From Streptococcus thermophilus (GTDB lineage: Bacteria; Bacillota; Bacilli; Lactobacillales; Streptococcaceae): a stretch of DNA of 64,000 bases. A program made the translations under genes and the position numbers. The notes beneath the pieces are model-generated. The model was not told where the DNA came from. It did not search any database and saw only the letters and a program-made list of their open reading frames with translations. The stretch lies in assembly GCF_010120595.1 (NCBI RefSeq), contig NZ_CP038020.1, positions 1,302,001 through 1,366,000 of the forward strand. Direction: 5' to 3'. The stretch's first letter is position 1, and the number at the start of each line of letters is the position of its first letter. This document shows, piece after piece, positions 17,653-25,600 of the stretch.

Positions 17653-18333
17653 ATGGAAAATAAAATTGTTCAAAAGATCCAAAATCTTTTGGAATTGGCC
17701 TACGATGCACCTAATGATGAAGAAGGACAGACAGCCCTTCTAATGGCTCAGAAGCTCATGTTTAAACATAAGTTGTCGATGAGTGATGTAACGGCTACTA
17801 AAACCAATAATAATATAGGTGAGGCAGTAGGGACATGGGAATATAGATTGCCCTGGTGGCAGGAGGAATTAGCTGCAATTCTAGGAAAAAATTTCCGATG
17901 CCAAACAATCAGAAGACGGAAGATGGATGAAGGCATTACTGAGGTGATTTTCTTTGGCTATCAGTCTGATACTGAACTTTGCACTAGAGTATATGAAGGA
18001 GCGATTTTATATCTTAAATATCGATTAAAACGGCTCTTGCCTACTGTTACAAAGTCAAGGTGGAAAGACTATAAGAAATCTTATCTATTAGGTTTCTTAG
18101 AAGGTCTTGATCATCGCTTCAGGGATCAGGTTCAGTCGTCAGAAGAGTATGCTCTAATGGTACAGGTTCCTGAAGAGGTTTTAGAAGAACAGCAACAGCG
18201 TATGGGAGACCTAAAAAGTAGAAGCCTTAAAATGGCATTTGACGTTGATTATGAGGCGTATCTTTCTGGTCTTGAACAGTCAAAGGAAACAAAGTTGCTG
18301 TCAGAGGAATTATTAAATGGACACCAAATCTAA
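17653..18333 (+). CDS. DUF2786 domain protein
   Basis: This 226-residue protein opens with MENKIVQKIQNLLELAYDAPNDEEGQTALLMAQKLM, the DUF2786 signature (ArdK/YfbU-like short helical domain common on plasmids and phages), followed by a domain with a basic patch (RRRKMDEGITEVIFFGY) and helices ending in LLNGHQI. The start at 17653 sits behind GAAGAGGA; an ATG 57 bp upstream overlaps the previous gene and lacks a ribosome site. The function of the family is not established. It overlaps the next small gene by 17 bp. Confidence 0.65.
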   Translation: MENKIVQKIQNLLELAYDAPNDEEGQTALLMAQKLMFKHKLSMSDVTATKTNNNIGEAVGTWEYRLPWWQEELAAILGKNFRCQTIRRRKMDEGITEVIFFGYQSDTELCTRVYEGAILYLKYRLKRLLPTVTKSRWKDYKKSYLLGFLEGLDHRFRDQVQSSEEYALMVQVPEEVLEEQQQRMGDLKSRSLKMAFDVDYEAYLSGLEQSKETKLLSEELLNGHQI

Positions 18334-18505
18334 ACAGATGAGAGAGCTTCATAGAAGGCTTCCAATTACCGATGGAGGGATTCTCGTAGATGAATTTGGT
18401 CAATATAAAGACAGGGCTGTAATGCTAGGTCTAGAACTAACTGAATTCAAGGGAAAATTAGCTTATAAAATCGTTAATAGTAAGGAAACAGATGAACTTA
18501 ACTAA
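18317..18505 (+). CDS. Small conserved-looking protein of unknown function
   Basis: This 62-residue protein (MDTKSKQMRELHRRLPITDGG, DRAVMLGLELTEFKGKLAYKIV) overlaps the DUF2786 gene by 17 bp and the primase gene by 14 bp. It is thus translated within a tightly coupled operon (16361-19985), which supports it being real despite its size. No domain is recognised. Confidence 0.5.
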   Translation: MDTKSKQMRELHRRLPITDGGILVDEFGQYKDRAVMLGLELTEFKGKLAYKIVNSKETDELN

Positions 18506-19985
18506 CATTTACAGCTTGATTCTCAAAGATGGTCTAAGAAACTATAAATTTAAGAATAGTCACTTAAAACCAGTTTCTTCAGTTGAAGAAGGAAATCGAG
18601 GAGCAATCTTTGGATATCGTACAAAAGAAAAAATGATAAAAGCACGCGGTGTTGTTTTGACATCGATGGAATCTATTTTTGAGAATGAGGATAGATTCAC
18701 TCACTGGACACCAAATGTTTACCGTTTTGGTAGTTACAGCGATTCCAAACGTCAAATTACACGTGGACACTCTGAAGATAATTTGAGACAAATTAATACA
18801 TTCTATATTGATTTTGACATCACATCTTCAGCTGAAAAGATGACTTCTGGAGATATTTTAACAGCTGCCATTGATTTAGGCTTCATGCCTACGTTGATTT
18901 TAAAATCTGACAAGGGTTATCAAGCTTATTTTGTACTGGATAAAGCAGCATATGTGACAACTCATTCACAGTTCAAAGTAGTAAAAGTGGCCAAGGCAAT
19001 CTCTCAAAATTTACGTAACTATTTTGGTCAAACATTGCCAGTTGATATGACGTGTAACCACTTTGGTATTGCACGTATGCCACGAACGAACAATGTAGAG
19101 TTCTTTCATGCTGACTATACTTATTCATTCCAGGAATGGCTAGATTGGTCTATGAAACAGTCTAATCTACCGTTTCCAAGTAAGAAACCTAATTTAACGG
19201 TTATTTCAGGTTCTGAAGGCGTTAAACAGGTAGATGAACCCTGGTATGGTTTGCTACTGAGAGAAGCTAATATTAGAGGTGCTAAAGCATTGATGGGAAG
19301 AAACAACGTACTCTTTACTTTGGCGTTGGCAAACTTCTCTTCAGGTGTCTCTCAGAGCGATTGTGAGGCTGTTTTAGCTGATTTCAATGAACACTTAGCC
19401 GAACCGCTCTCTGAAGCCGAGTTCCTGAAAGTTATCGGTTCAGCTTACTCAGGTAAATATGAAGCTGCTAGTCGAGATTACATCAAATTATTATGTAAAG
19501 CGTGGGTTAATGATAATCTGAAAGCTTCGGATTTGTTTATCAAGCAACGCTGGTATAAATTCAAAAAGAAACGTGCAGATCGTAAGCATAGCCACCTACA
19601 TGAGTGGAAAGCTGATATTATGGCTTATTTAGAAGGTTTTTATCAGTCTGAGGATCCTTTTGTTCAGACGACTAAAAAAGCTATTAGGGAAGAGTTAAAT
19701 ATCCCTGAACGTTCATTAGATAAAGTTCTGAAGGCTCTTAAAACTGATCGTAAGATTTTCTTTGCGGTTAAAGCTGGCCGTGGTGGTGGGATTAGATTAG
19801 CTTCTGTTAAAGCTATTGTTCTTTCCCTTATTCAGGTGAAAAAAGAGCGTCAGGAGGCTTATTTTGCAAACATTGCTACTTTCTTTGAAGAGAGTATAGG
19901 ACTCACCAAAAGGGTGATAGAAGGGGTTAAAAATGGGCTTAAACAAGCAAGACAACTATCTCTATTTGAGGCTGACATTGGATAA
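18492..19985 (+). CDS. AEP-type replication primase (primase C-terminal domain protein)
   Basis: This 497-residue plasmid/ICE replication protein has an archaeo-eukaryotic-primase-like core: the metal-binding acidic motif in TFYIDFDITSS (about residue 99), SDKGYQAYFVL, and PVDMTCNHFGIARMPRT. A helical PriCT-like segment follows (RNNVLFTLALANFSSGVSQ, EAEFLKVIGSAYSGKY), then a basic C-terminus with a winged-helix look (REELNIPERSLDKVLKALKTDRKIFF). It should prime or initiate replication of the excised element, complementing the RepA_N-domain protein at 61.9 kb. It is the last gene of the overlapping run starting at 16.4 kb. Confidence 0.75.
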   Translation: MNLTNIYSLILKDGLRNYKFKNSHLKPVSSVEEGNRGAIFGYRTKEKMIKARGVVLTSMESIFENEDRFTHWTPNVYRFGSYSDSKRQITRGHSEDNLRQINTFYIDFDITSSAEKMTSGDILTAAIDLGFMPTLILKSDKGYQAYFVLDKAAYVTTHSQFKVVKVAKAISQNLRNYFGQTLPVDMTCNHFGIARMPRTNNVEFFHADYTYSFQEWLDWSMKQSNLPFPSKKPNLTVISGSEGVKQVDEPWYGLLLREANIRGAKALMGRNNVLFTLALANFSSGVSQSDCEAVLADFNEHLAEPLSEAEFLKVIGSAYSGKYEAASRDYIKLLCKAWVNDNLKASDLFIKQRWYKFKKKRADRKHSHLHEWKADIMAYLEGFYQSEDPFVQTTKKAIREELNIPERSLDKVLKALKTDRKIFFAVKAGRGGGIRLASVKAIVLSLIQVKKERQEAYFANIATFFEESIGLTKRVIEGVKNGLKQARQLSLFEADIG

Positions 19986-20098
19986 TTGATAAAACCCGCA
20001 AACTGCCATTACATTTATATCTATGATAATGAGAGCAGGTTTGAGAAGGGGTAAAAACTAATATGAAACTGTAGTTAAATAATTGATAGGAGAATTTT

Positions 20099-20272
20099 AT
20101 GTGGACGTGGATTATTGTAGTTAGTTTAGTTATATCTATATTCTGTTTGGCATTATTTCTGTTAGGATGGCTTATCAGTAGTCATCAGATTAGATATGCA
20201 GAAGGTTATGATATGGAATTTGAAAATGATTATAGGGCAATTGTAGATCAAACTAGAAAGGGAGAAGAATAG
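20099..20272 (+). CDS. Small single-pass membrane protein (57 aa)
   Basis: ATG at 20099 behind ATAGGAG. The sequence MWTWIIVVSLVISIFCLALFLLGWLIS is one clean membrane helix, followed by a charged tail to TAG at 20270-20272. The stop touches the ATG of the next gene, which supports a real, coupled gene. No function is recognised. Confidence 0.55.
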   Translation: MWTWIIVVSLVISIFCLALFLLGWLISSHQIRYAEGYDMEFENDYRAIVDQTRKGEE

Positions 20273-20476
20273 ATGGGATACGTTATTTTTAGTTTTGAAG
20301 ATGGAGATTATCTCTATGACAACAAGGGAAATTTATTAGTCTTTGAGAGTAGAGGATTAGCTTGTCAGTACATGCAGGTGCATTATCATATTCCTTTACC
20401 AGTTCAGAAGACTAAGAAAGTTATTCACTATCCCAATTATTACCAGGCACCGTTTAAAGTTCATAGAGTTTGTTAA
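20273..20476 (+). CDS. Small protein of unknown function
   Basis: This 67-residue protein (MGYVIFSFEDGDYLYDNKGN, PNYYQAPFKVHRVC) starts right after the stop of the 57-residue membrane protein, with GGGAGAAG as ribosome site. It is rich in aromatic residues and has no known domain. It belongs to a run of small accessory genes (20.1-21.9 kb) between the replication genes and the antisense gene. Confidence 0.45.
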   Translation: MGYVIFSFEDGDYLYDNKGNLLVFESRGLACQYMQVHYHIPLPVQKTKKVIHYPNYYQAPFKVHRVC

Positions 20477-20501
20477 GAAATGGATAACGAGGAGGAAGAA
20501 A

Positions 20502-20912
20502 ATGGATAATATCAAGGTGTTACGTGGCTATTATCTTACTGGTTTAGGTCAGGAACCATTAGCTTATTATTTTAAGATTACAGATGATTTTCCTGAGTTT
20601 GAGGTAGTGAAAGCTGGAGACATTGCTTTGACCTTTTATCAAAATGGAGATGCTATTACAAGCATACCTGCGTTGATTAGAGTAGATGCTGTTATTGAGG
20701 GAGAAAAACAGGTTTTAGAATTTCTTAAAAGTGAAAAGAAAGACCATTTTCCTATGCTGCCACTTGTTTCTCTGTATGAACAGTTCGATCCGTTACAATT
20801 TAGTACAATGATGACTGTTTTTGATAACTTAAAATCAGAGATCAAGCGCTTGGCCAAAGTGAACTATGTTCAAGGAGACTTATTCGATTTTATGCAAGGA
20901 GGTGAAGGATAG
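20502..20912 (+). CDS. Hypothetical soluble protein
   Basis: This 136-residue protein begins MDNIKVLRGYYLTGLGQEPLAYYFKITDDF and ends NYVQGDLFDFMQGGEG. No membrane segment or catalytic motif is seen. GAGGAGGAAG precedes the ATG. Its last base is the first base of the following GTG start, implying translational coupling to the thioredoxin-like gene. Function unknown. Confidence 0.5.
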   Translation: MDNIKVLRGYYLTGLGQEPLAYYFKITDDFPEFEVVKAGDIALTFYQNGDAITSIPALIRVDAVIEGEKQVLEFLKSEKKDHFPMLPLVSLYEQFDPLQFSTMMTVFDNLKSEIKRLAKVNYVQGDLFDFMQGGEG

Positions 20913-21376
20913 TGGCTAATAGATTTGAATGGGCTAAAATGATTTTTGGAACAATAGCAGCAGTCAGTTTGCTATTTTGCACAGTTATTGGTGTACAGAC
21001 AGTTTGGACTAGGTACGTTGTCAAAGACTATGATAGACACCTTACGGAACAAGTTTATGTGGATGCTGTGATCAATCAGAATGCTAACTTAGTCTTTTAT
21101 AGACATGGCTGCCCTTATTGTGAAAAGGGGAAAAGGGCTGTCATTGAAGCGGTTGAGAAGAGTGACTATCCAACGTTTTATATCGATGTGGAATCAGCAG
21201 ATGGTCAAGTTTTGGTGAAGAAATATCAGGTAGAAAAAGCAGCGACTTTAATCACTTTGAGAGAGGGTAAATCTCAACTCTATCACTATGCTGCTAAGGA
21301 TAAGCAGGGGAAGATTACAGCTGACGAGAAGACCATTGAGGAGGCACTAGATGACTCAAAAAATGAAGCTCAGTAA
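20912..21376 (+). CDS. Membrane-anchored thioredoxin-fold protein
   Basis: This 154-residue protein starts at GTG behind AAGGAGGTGAAGG. Residues about 10-30 are one membrane helix (MIFGTIAAVSLLFCTVIGVQTVW). The outer domain contains YRHGCPYCEKGKRAVIE, a CPYC redox motif as in glutaredoxin/thioredoxin-like proteins, then YIDVESADG and a typical fold region (YQVEKAATLITLREG). It probably makes, breaks or senses disulfides outside the membrane. In conjugative elements such proteins may help fold secreted transfer proteins; that is inference. It overlaps the next gene by 26 bp. Confidence 0.65.
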   Translation: MANRFEWAKMIFGTIAAVSLLFCTVIGVQTVWTRYVVKDYDRHLTEQVYVDAVINQNANLVFYRHGCPYCEKGKRAVIEAVEKSDYPTFYIDVESADGQVLVKKYQVEKAATLITLREGKSQLYHYAAKDKQGKITADEKTIEEALDDSKNEAQ

Positions 21377-21581
21377 GTGGGCAGAAACGGCTTTTCAATT
21401 TGATAATGAATTGTGGCGTGCGAAAACAACTGAAGGAATGGTTGTCTTAGGCAAACTTCCTGATGGTATTTTTACCTTGCTGCGTTTCAATGATGAAGGT
21501 GGAAAGCTAACTCATATTTCAGAGAGTGAAGCCTTATGGCTAACGCTGGAGCTCGCTCCAGAAAAGATGAATTGTATTTAG
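21351..21581 (+). CDS. Small protein of unknown function
   Basis: This 76-residue soluble protein (MTQKMKLSKWAETAFQFDNEL, SESEALWLTLELAPEKMNCI) overlaps the thioredoxin-like gene by 26 bp in another frame. An internal ATG, KMKLSK, at 21363 is an alternative start with less overlap. No domain is recognised. Confidence 0.45.
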   Translation: MTQKMKLSKWAETAFQFDNELWRAKTTEGMVVLGKLPDGIFTLLRFNDEGGKLTHISESEALWLTLELAPEKMNCI

Positions 21582-21593
21582 GAGGATTGAAAG

Positions 21594-21947
21594 ATGGAAC
21601 TCTATGAATTAGACTCTAAGATTTTTGTAAATTTAGGAGAAACGTCACCTTATAAAGTGACAGAAATTATCGGGAAAGACTATCCAGATGATTTTTTGAC
21701 ACCTGGTGAGGAGAAAAGTTTCCTCGTTTTGAATAAGGAGAAAGCATGGATTGTCCATGCAGATTCATTAGTATCAGTAGCTGAGGAGCTAGAAGGTTAT
21801 TTAGGTATGTCAGTAGATGACTTTATCATGATTTCATTAGGAACAAAATACCATAAGCGGTTTTGTTTTAATGATGACTATGAGATTTGGGAAAAGTATT
21901 TTTCGAAACTAAGAGATGCTTATTATTCGGACCAGTCCTCGAAGTAA
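21594..21947 (+). CDS. Hypothetical protein, end of accessory cluster
   Basis: This 117-residue acidic protein (MELYELDSKIFVNLGETSPYK, GMSVDDFIMISLGTKYHKRFCF) has TAGGAGG as ribosome site. Its 3' end overlaps by 25 bp the 3' end of the convergent gene 21923-22831, so the two transcripts run into each other. No domain or motif is recognised. Confidence 0.5.
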   Translation: MELYELDSKIFVNLGETSPYKVTEIIGKDYPDDFLTPGEEKSFLVLNKEKAWIVHADSLVSVAEELEGYLGMSVDDFIMISLGTKYHKRFCFNDDYEIWEKYFSKLRDAYYSDQSSK

Positions 21948-22831
21948 AGGCTATTTAATAAGGTGAAATCAGACTTATCTATTTTGTTCATTCGTATTTT
22001 TGAATGTGAAGTTACAAAAAAACTTCCCCAAAAATAAAGATGAAATGCTTCACCAGATTGACAATATCTCAGTAGTTTTCGATGTTGTTGAGAAGTATTG
22101 TTCAGAGTACTTATATCAATAAAAACAGCTGGTTTTTCAAAATAAGCATTCTCAAGTTGACATTTTTGATCAAACTCTAACAATAACAACTCTTTTCCAT
22201 TTTTGCTAATTTTTTTAGCGAAGGCTTTACCGTGATAAATTTTCGGATCTAACGATAATTTATAGTGTCCATATCGCAGTTCTTGAAAAAAGGTATTTAA
22301 TGGTGCCACTGTACCATTAAAATTGACATCATCATCTGGGTGAGAGTGGAACCGATTAACAGTTGATGATAGTTTTGAAAGATGTGTACGGCGCTGCTTA
22401 ACTGTTGGAAAATCAGAATTAGCTTGATATGACTTTCTGTTTTTTCCAGATGAAGAGTTCAATTGAAGAGTCCCAACCTCTTCATAAGATGTGGGGTTAC
22501 TCATGGATAATTCAATGATGATTTCTTCCGTTGGTTGGTAAGTTTGTATCGCACGGTGTTTGGAAAGTTGTTTTGAGACTTTAGTTATCTTAGAAACATT
22601 TGGACATAAGTTGGAATGTTTATCGTCAAATCCACTACGATATTTAAAGTAAGGAGGAACTTTCCATTTATCAGGAGTGTTTCTCACATTGACTAATGTT
22701 ACAGGAACTGAACATTCTTTAGCGCATCTAAATTCGTCTGTATCAAGTGGATGATTGTGGAAATAATCATATGCTTTTTCAGGTGAAATATCATCTCTAA
22801 AATGTTTAGAATAAGCGTGATCATGTTTCAT
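21923..22831 (-). CDS. Antisense-oriented protein with CoiA-like zinc-ribbon N-terminus
   Basis: At 302 residues this is the only intact gene on the minus strand between 16.3 and 64 kb. The N-terminal third has a Cys/His cluster (DEFRCAKECSVPVTLVNV at about residue 33, then YFKYRSGFDDKHSNLCPN at about 61). It resembles the zinc-ribbon plus H-x-x-C pattern at the start of CoiA-like proteins, though no nuclease motif is visible later. The C-terminal half (FHLYFWGSFFVTSHSKI) may be a beta-rich domain. A good GGAGGCGATT ribosome site precedes the ATG. Its own divergent promoter region, isolation and different strand suggest a cargo gene, perhaps defence or DNA metabolism. That role is a guess. 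Confidence 0.5.
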   Translation of the reverse strand: MKHDHAYSKHFRDDISPEKAYDYFHNHPLDTDEFRCAKECSVPVTLVNVRNTPDKWKVPPYFKYRSGFDDKHSNLCPNVSKITKVSKQLSKHRAIQTYQPTEEIIIELSMSNPTSYEEVGTLQLNSSSGKNRKSYQANSDFPTVKQRRTHLSKLSSTVNRFHSHPDDDVNFNGTVAPLNTFFQELRYGHYKLSLDPKIYHGKAFAKKISKNGKELLLLEFDQKCQLENAYFEKPAVFIDISTLNNTSQQHRKLLRYCQSGEAFHLYFWGSFFVTSHSKIRMNKIDKSDFTLLNSLYFEDWSE

Positions 22832-22908
22832 ACTAATCGCCTCCAGAATTGCTTTTATTACCTATATTTTAACATTTATTAACTCAAATCAGAAAGGACA
22901 TATCACAT

Positions 22909-23913
22909 ATGATAGATATGATTAAGTACTGGATTGAAAAAATAAAATCTAGTGCAATTGTTAAACCACTTGTTGTTACTAAAAAATGGTTTCAAGACAA
23001 TGTGATTAAACGAAAATTAGTTGTTTTCTCAGTATTATTTACAGCTTGGATAAGTTTATTGCTGGGGGCAATTTACTCCCCACAAAGACAGACTTACACT
23101 GATGAACAGCTCAAAACAAAGAGGACATTTGAGAATGGCACAGGAGAAATTAGACTATCTAGTCAAAGTTATTCTCCTGAAACAGGCATTATTGTTCTTC
23201 AATTTGAAACTAAAGATTCTACCTCTCCAGTTGATCGAGGTATTGATACTAAACGTCTTAAATGGAATCTATACGCACAGAATAAGACAGCTGATACTAT
23301 TATGGAAATCGTACCAATTGTAGATAATAAAATCTCTGTTATTATCCGAAATGTTCCAGAAAATTTTGGTGCTTATGCGATTGAGATTACTAATAAGACA
23401 GTTGCTACAAGCGATATTGATATTGATGTTTCTACTCCTTCAGATGAGCAGGAAAAAACTGTTAAGCAAGAAGATGATGACGATGATAATGTTGTTCAAT
23501 TTTATGTGACAACTCAAAATAGTAAATTGAAAAAAGAGATAATTAAAAGTGTTTCTCGTGAAGAATTTGCTTTATCAGAAATCATAGAAGAAAAGGATTT
23601 TCAGGAAGGACAGATTGAGAAATTAAATAACTCAATAGAGCAATTGAAAACCTCTATTGAGGATGATGAGTCTCGGAAAAATGGTTTACTCAAAGAGGCA
23701 GAATATCTCTCTGGTGATGACTTAGAATCTAATCAAAAAGATGTTGCAACTATTGAAAGTAACATCGAAACTAAGAATAGATCTATTGAGACCGCCACCC
23801 AAAATATTGAAAAAGTTCAAGTCAAAATCATTAGCTTGGAGAAAAAAGAATCGGCTATTAAAGATGGAACTTTTGAGTTTTCAAACCCAATTGAAACTGT
23901 CGAAATGAAATAA
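22909..23913 (+). CDS. Membrane-anchored coiled-coil protein
   Basis: This 334-residue protein has one membrane helix at about residues 37-56 (VVFSVLFTAWISLLLGAIY) and a beta-rich outer domain (FENGTGEIRLSSQSYSPETGIIVLQFE...). An acidic linker (KQEDDDDDNVVQF) and a long coiled coil follow (about 215-320, heptad-like KLNNSIEQLKTSIEDDE, IETKNRSIETATQNIEKVQ). The shape suggests an envelope or mating-pair scaffold protein, but no family is recognised. It starts 77 bp from the divergent antisense gene and is followed by another membrane protein 27 bp later. Confidence 0.55.
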   Translation: MIDMIKYWIEKIKSSAIVKPLVVTKKWFQDNVIKRKLVVFSVLFTAWISLLLGAIYSPQRQTYTDEQLKTKRTFENGTGEIRLSSQSYSPETGIIVLQFETKDSTSPVDRGIDTKRLKWNLYAQNKTADTIMEIVPIVDNKISVIIRNVPENFGAYAIEITNKTVATSDIDIDVSTPSDEQEKTVKQEDDDDDNVVQFYVTTQNSKLKKEIIKSVSREEFALSEIIEEKDFQEGQIEKLNNSIEQLKTSIEDDESRKNGLLKEAEYLSGDDLESNQKDVATIESNIETKNRSIETATQNIEKVQVKIISLEKKESAIKDGTFEFSNPIETVEMK

Positions 23914-23940
23914 TAAAAAAAAGAAAAGAGGAAAAATCTT

Positions 23941-24783
23941 ATGAAAAACTTCGTTCAAAAATGGAAATCATTAAACAAAATTGGTCTTAAATTATCTCTT
24001 ATTTGTGGCTTAAATTGGCTCGTTGGTTTTATCTCTAAAAGCCAGTTTTATCTATTCTCAGCTGCTTTTGCAGGTGTGTTGACTTACTACATACCTCAGG
24101 AAGTACGAAAAATTACATTGGATATTTTAGTGCTTTTTTTCTTAGCAAGTGGTGTGGGAAGTTTATTTTATTCCTTTCTTTTACAAGCGTTTAGAAGAAT
24201 GAAGTCTGCATTTTATTCTTTAGTATTATTGCTATTTTTTGAGTTAGGAATACAGTATGTTAGTCAGCATACGTTATCAGAATCTATGGTCGATCGCTTG
24301 CTTACTTTTTGGTCAATCAGTCTTGTTATTATGCTTCTTGCTAAGTTTATTATACCAATATTGTTTAATCACTATCTCTTCCAAAATGTTATTAACAAAG
24401 AGTATCTAGGAATCCGAAAAACAACAGATGAGTTGCCACCACAATCAAACATTTATGTTGATGCAGATGAAAAAGATGCTAATAAACGGATGAAAAGAAT
24501 TAACAAAAATGCTATTAAACCAGCTTATCAAGAAGTAGTAGAATTGAGCTTTTTGAATAGAGAAGTGTTAACAGGTATTGGCTATAAAGCAGTTCCATTT
24601 GAAAAAGAAACTGAACGTACTTTTATAGATGATGATACCATCTATTATCCAATTTTTACAGTTCATCCTTTTGGAAGTTTGGAAGGAAAATCAGACTTTT
24701 ATCATAAGCTTATTAAACTCAAACTCAGCCGAAAAGCAGCTTTTACTGTAACAGGTGAATTAAGCGTACCGAAGAAAGTTTAA
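23941..24783 (+). CDS. Polytopic membrane protein with soluble C-terminal domain
   Basis: This 280-residue protein has about five membrane helices within residues 15-150 (for example FYLFSAAFAGVLTYYI, LDILVLFFLASGVGSLFY, FWSISLVIMLLAKFIIPILF) and a roughly 125-residue soluble tail (DDELPPQSNIYVDADEKDANKRMKR region to KKV). A GAGG ribosome site lies before the ATG. It forms a two-gene unit with the coiled-coil protein and ends in a strong terminator. Function unknown; a transfer-channel or regulatory role is possible from context. Confidence 0.55.
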   Translation: MKNFVQKWKSLNKIGLKLSLICGLNWLVGFISKSQFYLFSAAFAGVLTYYIPQEVRKITLDILVLFFLASGVGSLFYSFLLQAFRRMKSAFYSLVLLLFFELGIQYVSQHTLSESMVDRLLTFWSISLVIMLLAKFIIPILFNHYLFQNVINKEYLGIRKTTDELPPQSNIYVDADEKDANKRMKRINKNAIKPAYQEVVELSFLNREVLTGIGYKAVPFEKETERTFIDDDTIYYPIFTVHPFGSLEGKSDFYHKLIKLKLSRKAAFTVTGELSVPKKV

Positions 24784-24792
24784 CATATGTAG

Positions 24793-24821
24793 CTCCCTAA
24801 TTTTGAAATTAGGGAGTTTTT
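24793..24821 (+). terminator. Terminator after the membrane protein pair
   Basis: CTCCCTAATTT/AAATTAGGGAG perfect 11-bp stem with a 2-nt loop and a five-T tail. Confidence 0.9.
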
Positions 24822-24835
24822 GTATTTCCTGTGAT

Positions 24836-24877
24836 TTGTCCGCTTAACGCAAGAAATTTTGTTATCCCTTATACTAA
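24836..24877 (+). promoter_or_regulatory. Transfer-promoter element 1
   Basis: First of seven copies: TTGTCCGCTTAACGC at 24836, TTATCCCTTA at 24862, -10 hexamer TATACT at 24870. No TTGACA-like -35 exists at the normal distance, so activation by a protein binding the upstream block is likely. It drives the 88-residue gene before oriT. Confidence 0.8.
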
Positions 24878-24904
24878 AATTATCAAAATGAAGGAGGCTA
24901 TTAA

Positions 24905-25171
24905 ATGGCAAAAAAAGATCTTACTAAAATTGATTTGGAACTAGAGGAAGCAAAGAAAAAAGTTGCTTCTTTAGAAAATGAACGGAAGCTTTTGGAAGAA
25001 AATTTTCAAAAACAAATTGGTAAAATTTACGTTCAGATTCAATTGAAAAAGGACAAGAATCAGTCCTATGAATCAATTCTTGATGATTTAAAAACAGAGC
25101 TTGCAATTATTAAAGAAGATGAAAAAGCAAGACGTGAGGCTGCTAAAAAAGAGCGAGAAGAAGGAGAATAA
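24905..25171 (+). CDS. Small coiled-coil protein next to oriT
   Basis: This 88-residue, highly charged, almost wholly helical protein (DLELEEAKKKVASLENERKLLEENF... ending in a KEREEGE-type tail) has GAAGGAGG as ribosome site. It is the only gene between transfer-promoter element 1 and the oriT-like region, and so is probably co-regulated with transfer. It might join the relaxosome or regulate entry of transcription into oriT. No family is recognised. Confidence 0.55.
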   Translation: MAKKDLTKIDLELEEAKKKVASLENERKLLEENFQKQIGKIYVQIQLKKDKNQSYESILDDLKTELAIIKEDEKARREAAKKEREEGE

Positions 25172-25253
25172 AATAGTTTAACTTACTACCTTTCCAGCTG
25201 AATAGTCACCACATTTTGACAGTTGAATACTGTGTGTGTTTGTGGCTGTTACG

Positions 25254-25301
25254 GTGTGTCTAGGTGTGTATATTGGAAGATACAGTGTGTTTAGGTGTGT
25301 A
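25254..25301 (+). repeat. Phased direct repeats in oriT region
   Basis: Two copies of GTGTGTYTAGGTGTGTA with start-to-start spacing of 31 bp, so both face the same side of the helix. They suit binding by the ribbon-helix-helix proteins encoded just downstream. Confidence 0.7.
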
Positions 25302-25353
25302 ACCTATGTGTGTGTAAGTAGGCGTAGCCGAGAAAATTGGGGACACAGGAAAC

Positions 25354-25387
25354 GTTGATACTATCAACATATCACGGCACGTGATAT
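25354..25387. repeat. Twin palindromes in oriT region
   Basis: GTTGATA-c-TATCAAC directly followed by ATATCACG-gca-CGTGATAT. Adjacent hairpins of this kind often flank relaxase nick sites. Confidence 0.6.
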
Positions 25388-25600
25388 CAGTTTCCCTTAT
25401 GCTCTTTTCTAACACAACACACCCTAGAAGGCATTAGCCGCAGTAGTGTGCGTTTGTGTGTGGAAAAACCGCAAAAGTAGAACCAGTTTGGTTCGTGACG
25501 TTGCGAGGTCGAGGTTTTCTTTTTTGCTTCTTTTAGCTTTTGCCTCGTCAAAAGAAAAAAGAAGGGCGCTTTATTTTTGAAAGGAGAGTAGCATAACTGT

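Larger units (their letters stand above)
25172..25600. other. Probable origin of transfer (oriT) region
   Basis: This is 429 bp without a gene, immediately before the relaxosome genes. Its structure is unlike anything else here. There are two 17-bp direct repeats (GTGTGTYTAGGTGTGTA at 25254-25270 and 25285-25301, 31 bp or three helical turns apart), further GTGTGT tracts at about 25231 and 25310, and an inverted version near 25411-25425 (ACACAACACACCCTAG). Two adjacent palindromes follow: GTTGATACTATCAAC at 25354-25368 and ATATCACG-gca-CGTGATAT at 25369-25387. Repeats for accessory proteins next to hairpins beside the relaxase operon are typical of oriT. The nick site is not identified. Confidence 0.7.

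Noticed and set aside
25230..25465. GTGTGT-rich repeats as a CRISPR-like array
   Set aside because: Repeats are short, unevenly spaced after the first two, without spacers of constant size and without cas genes; the position fits oriT.
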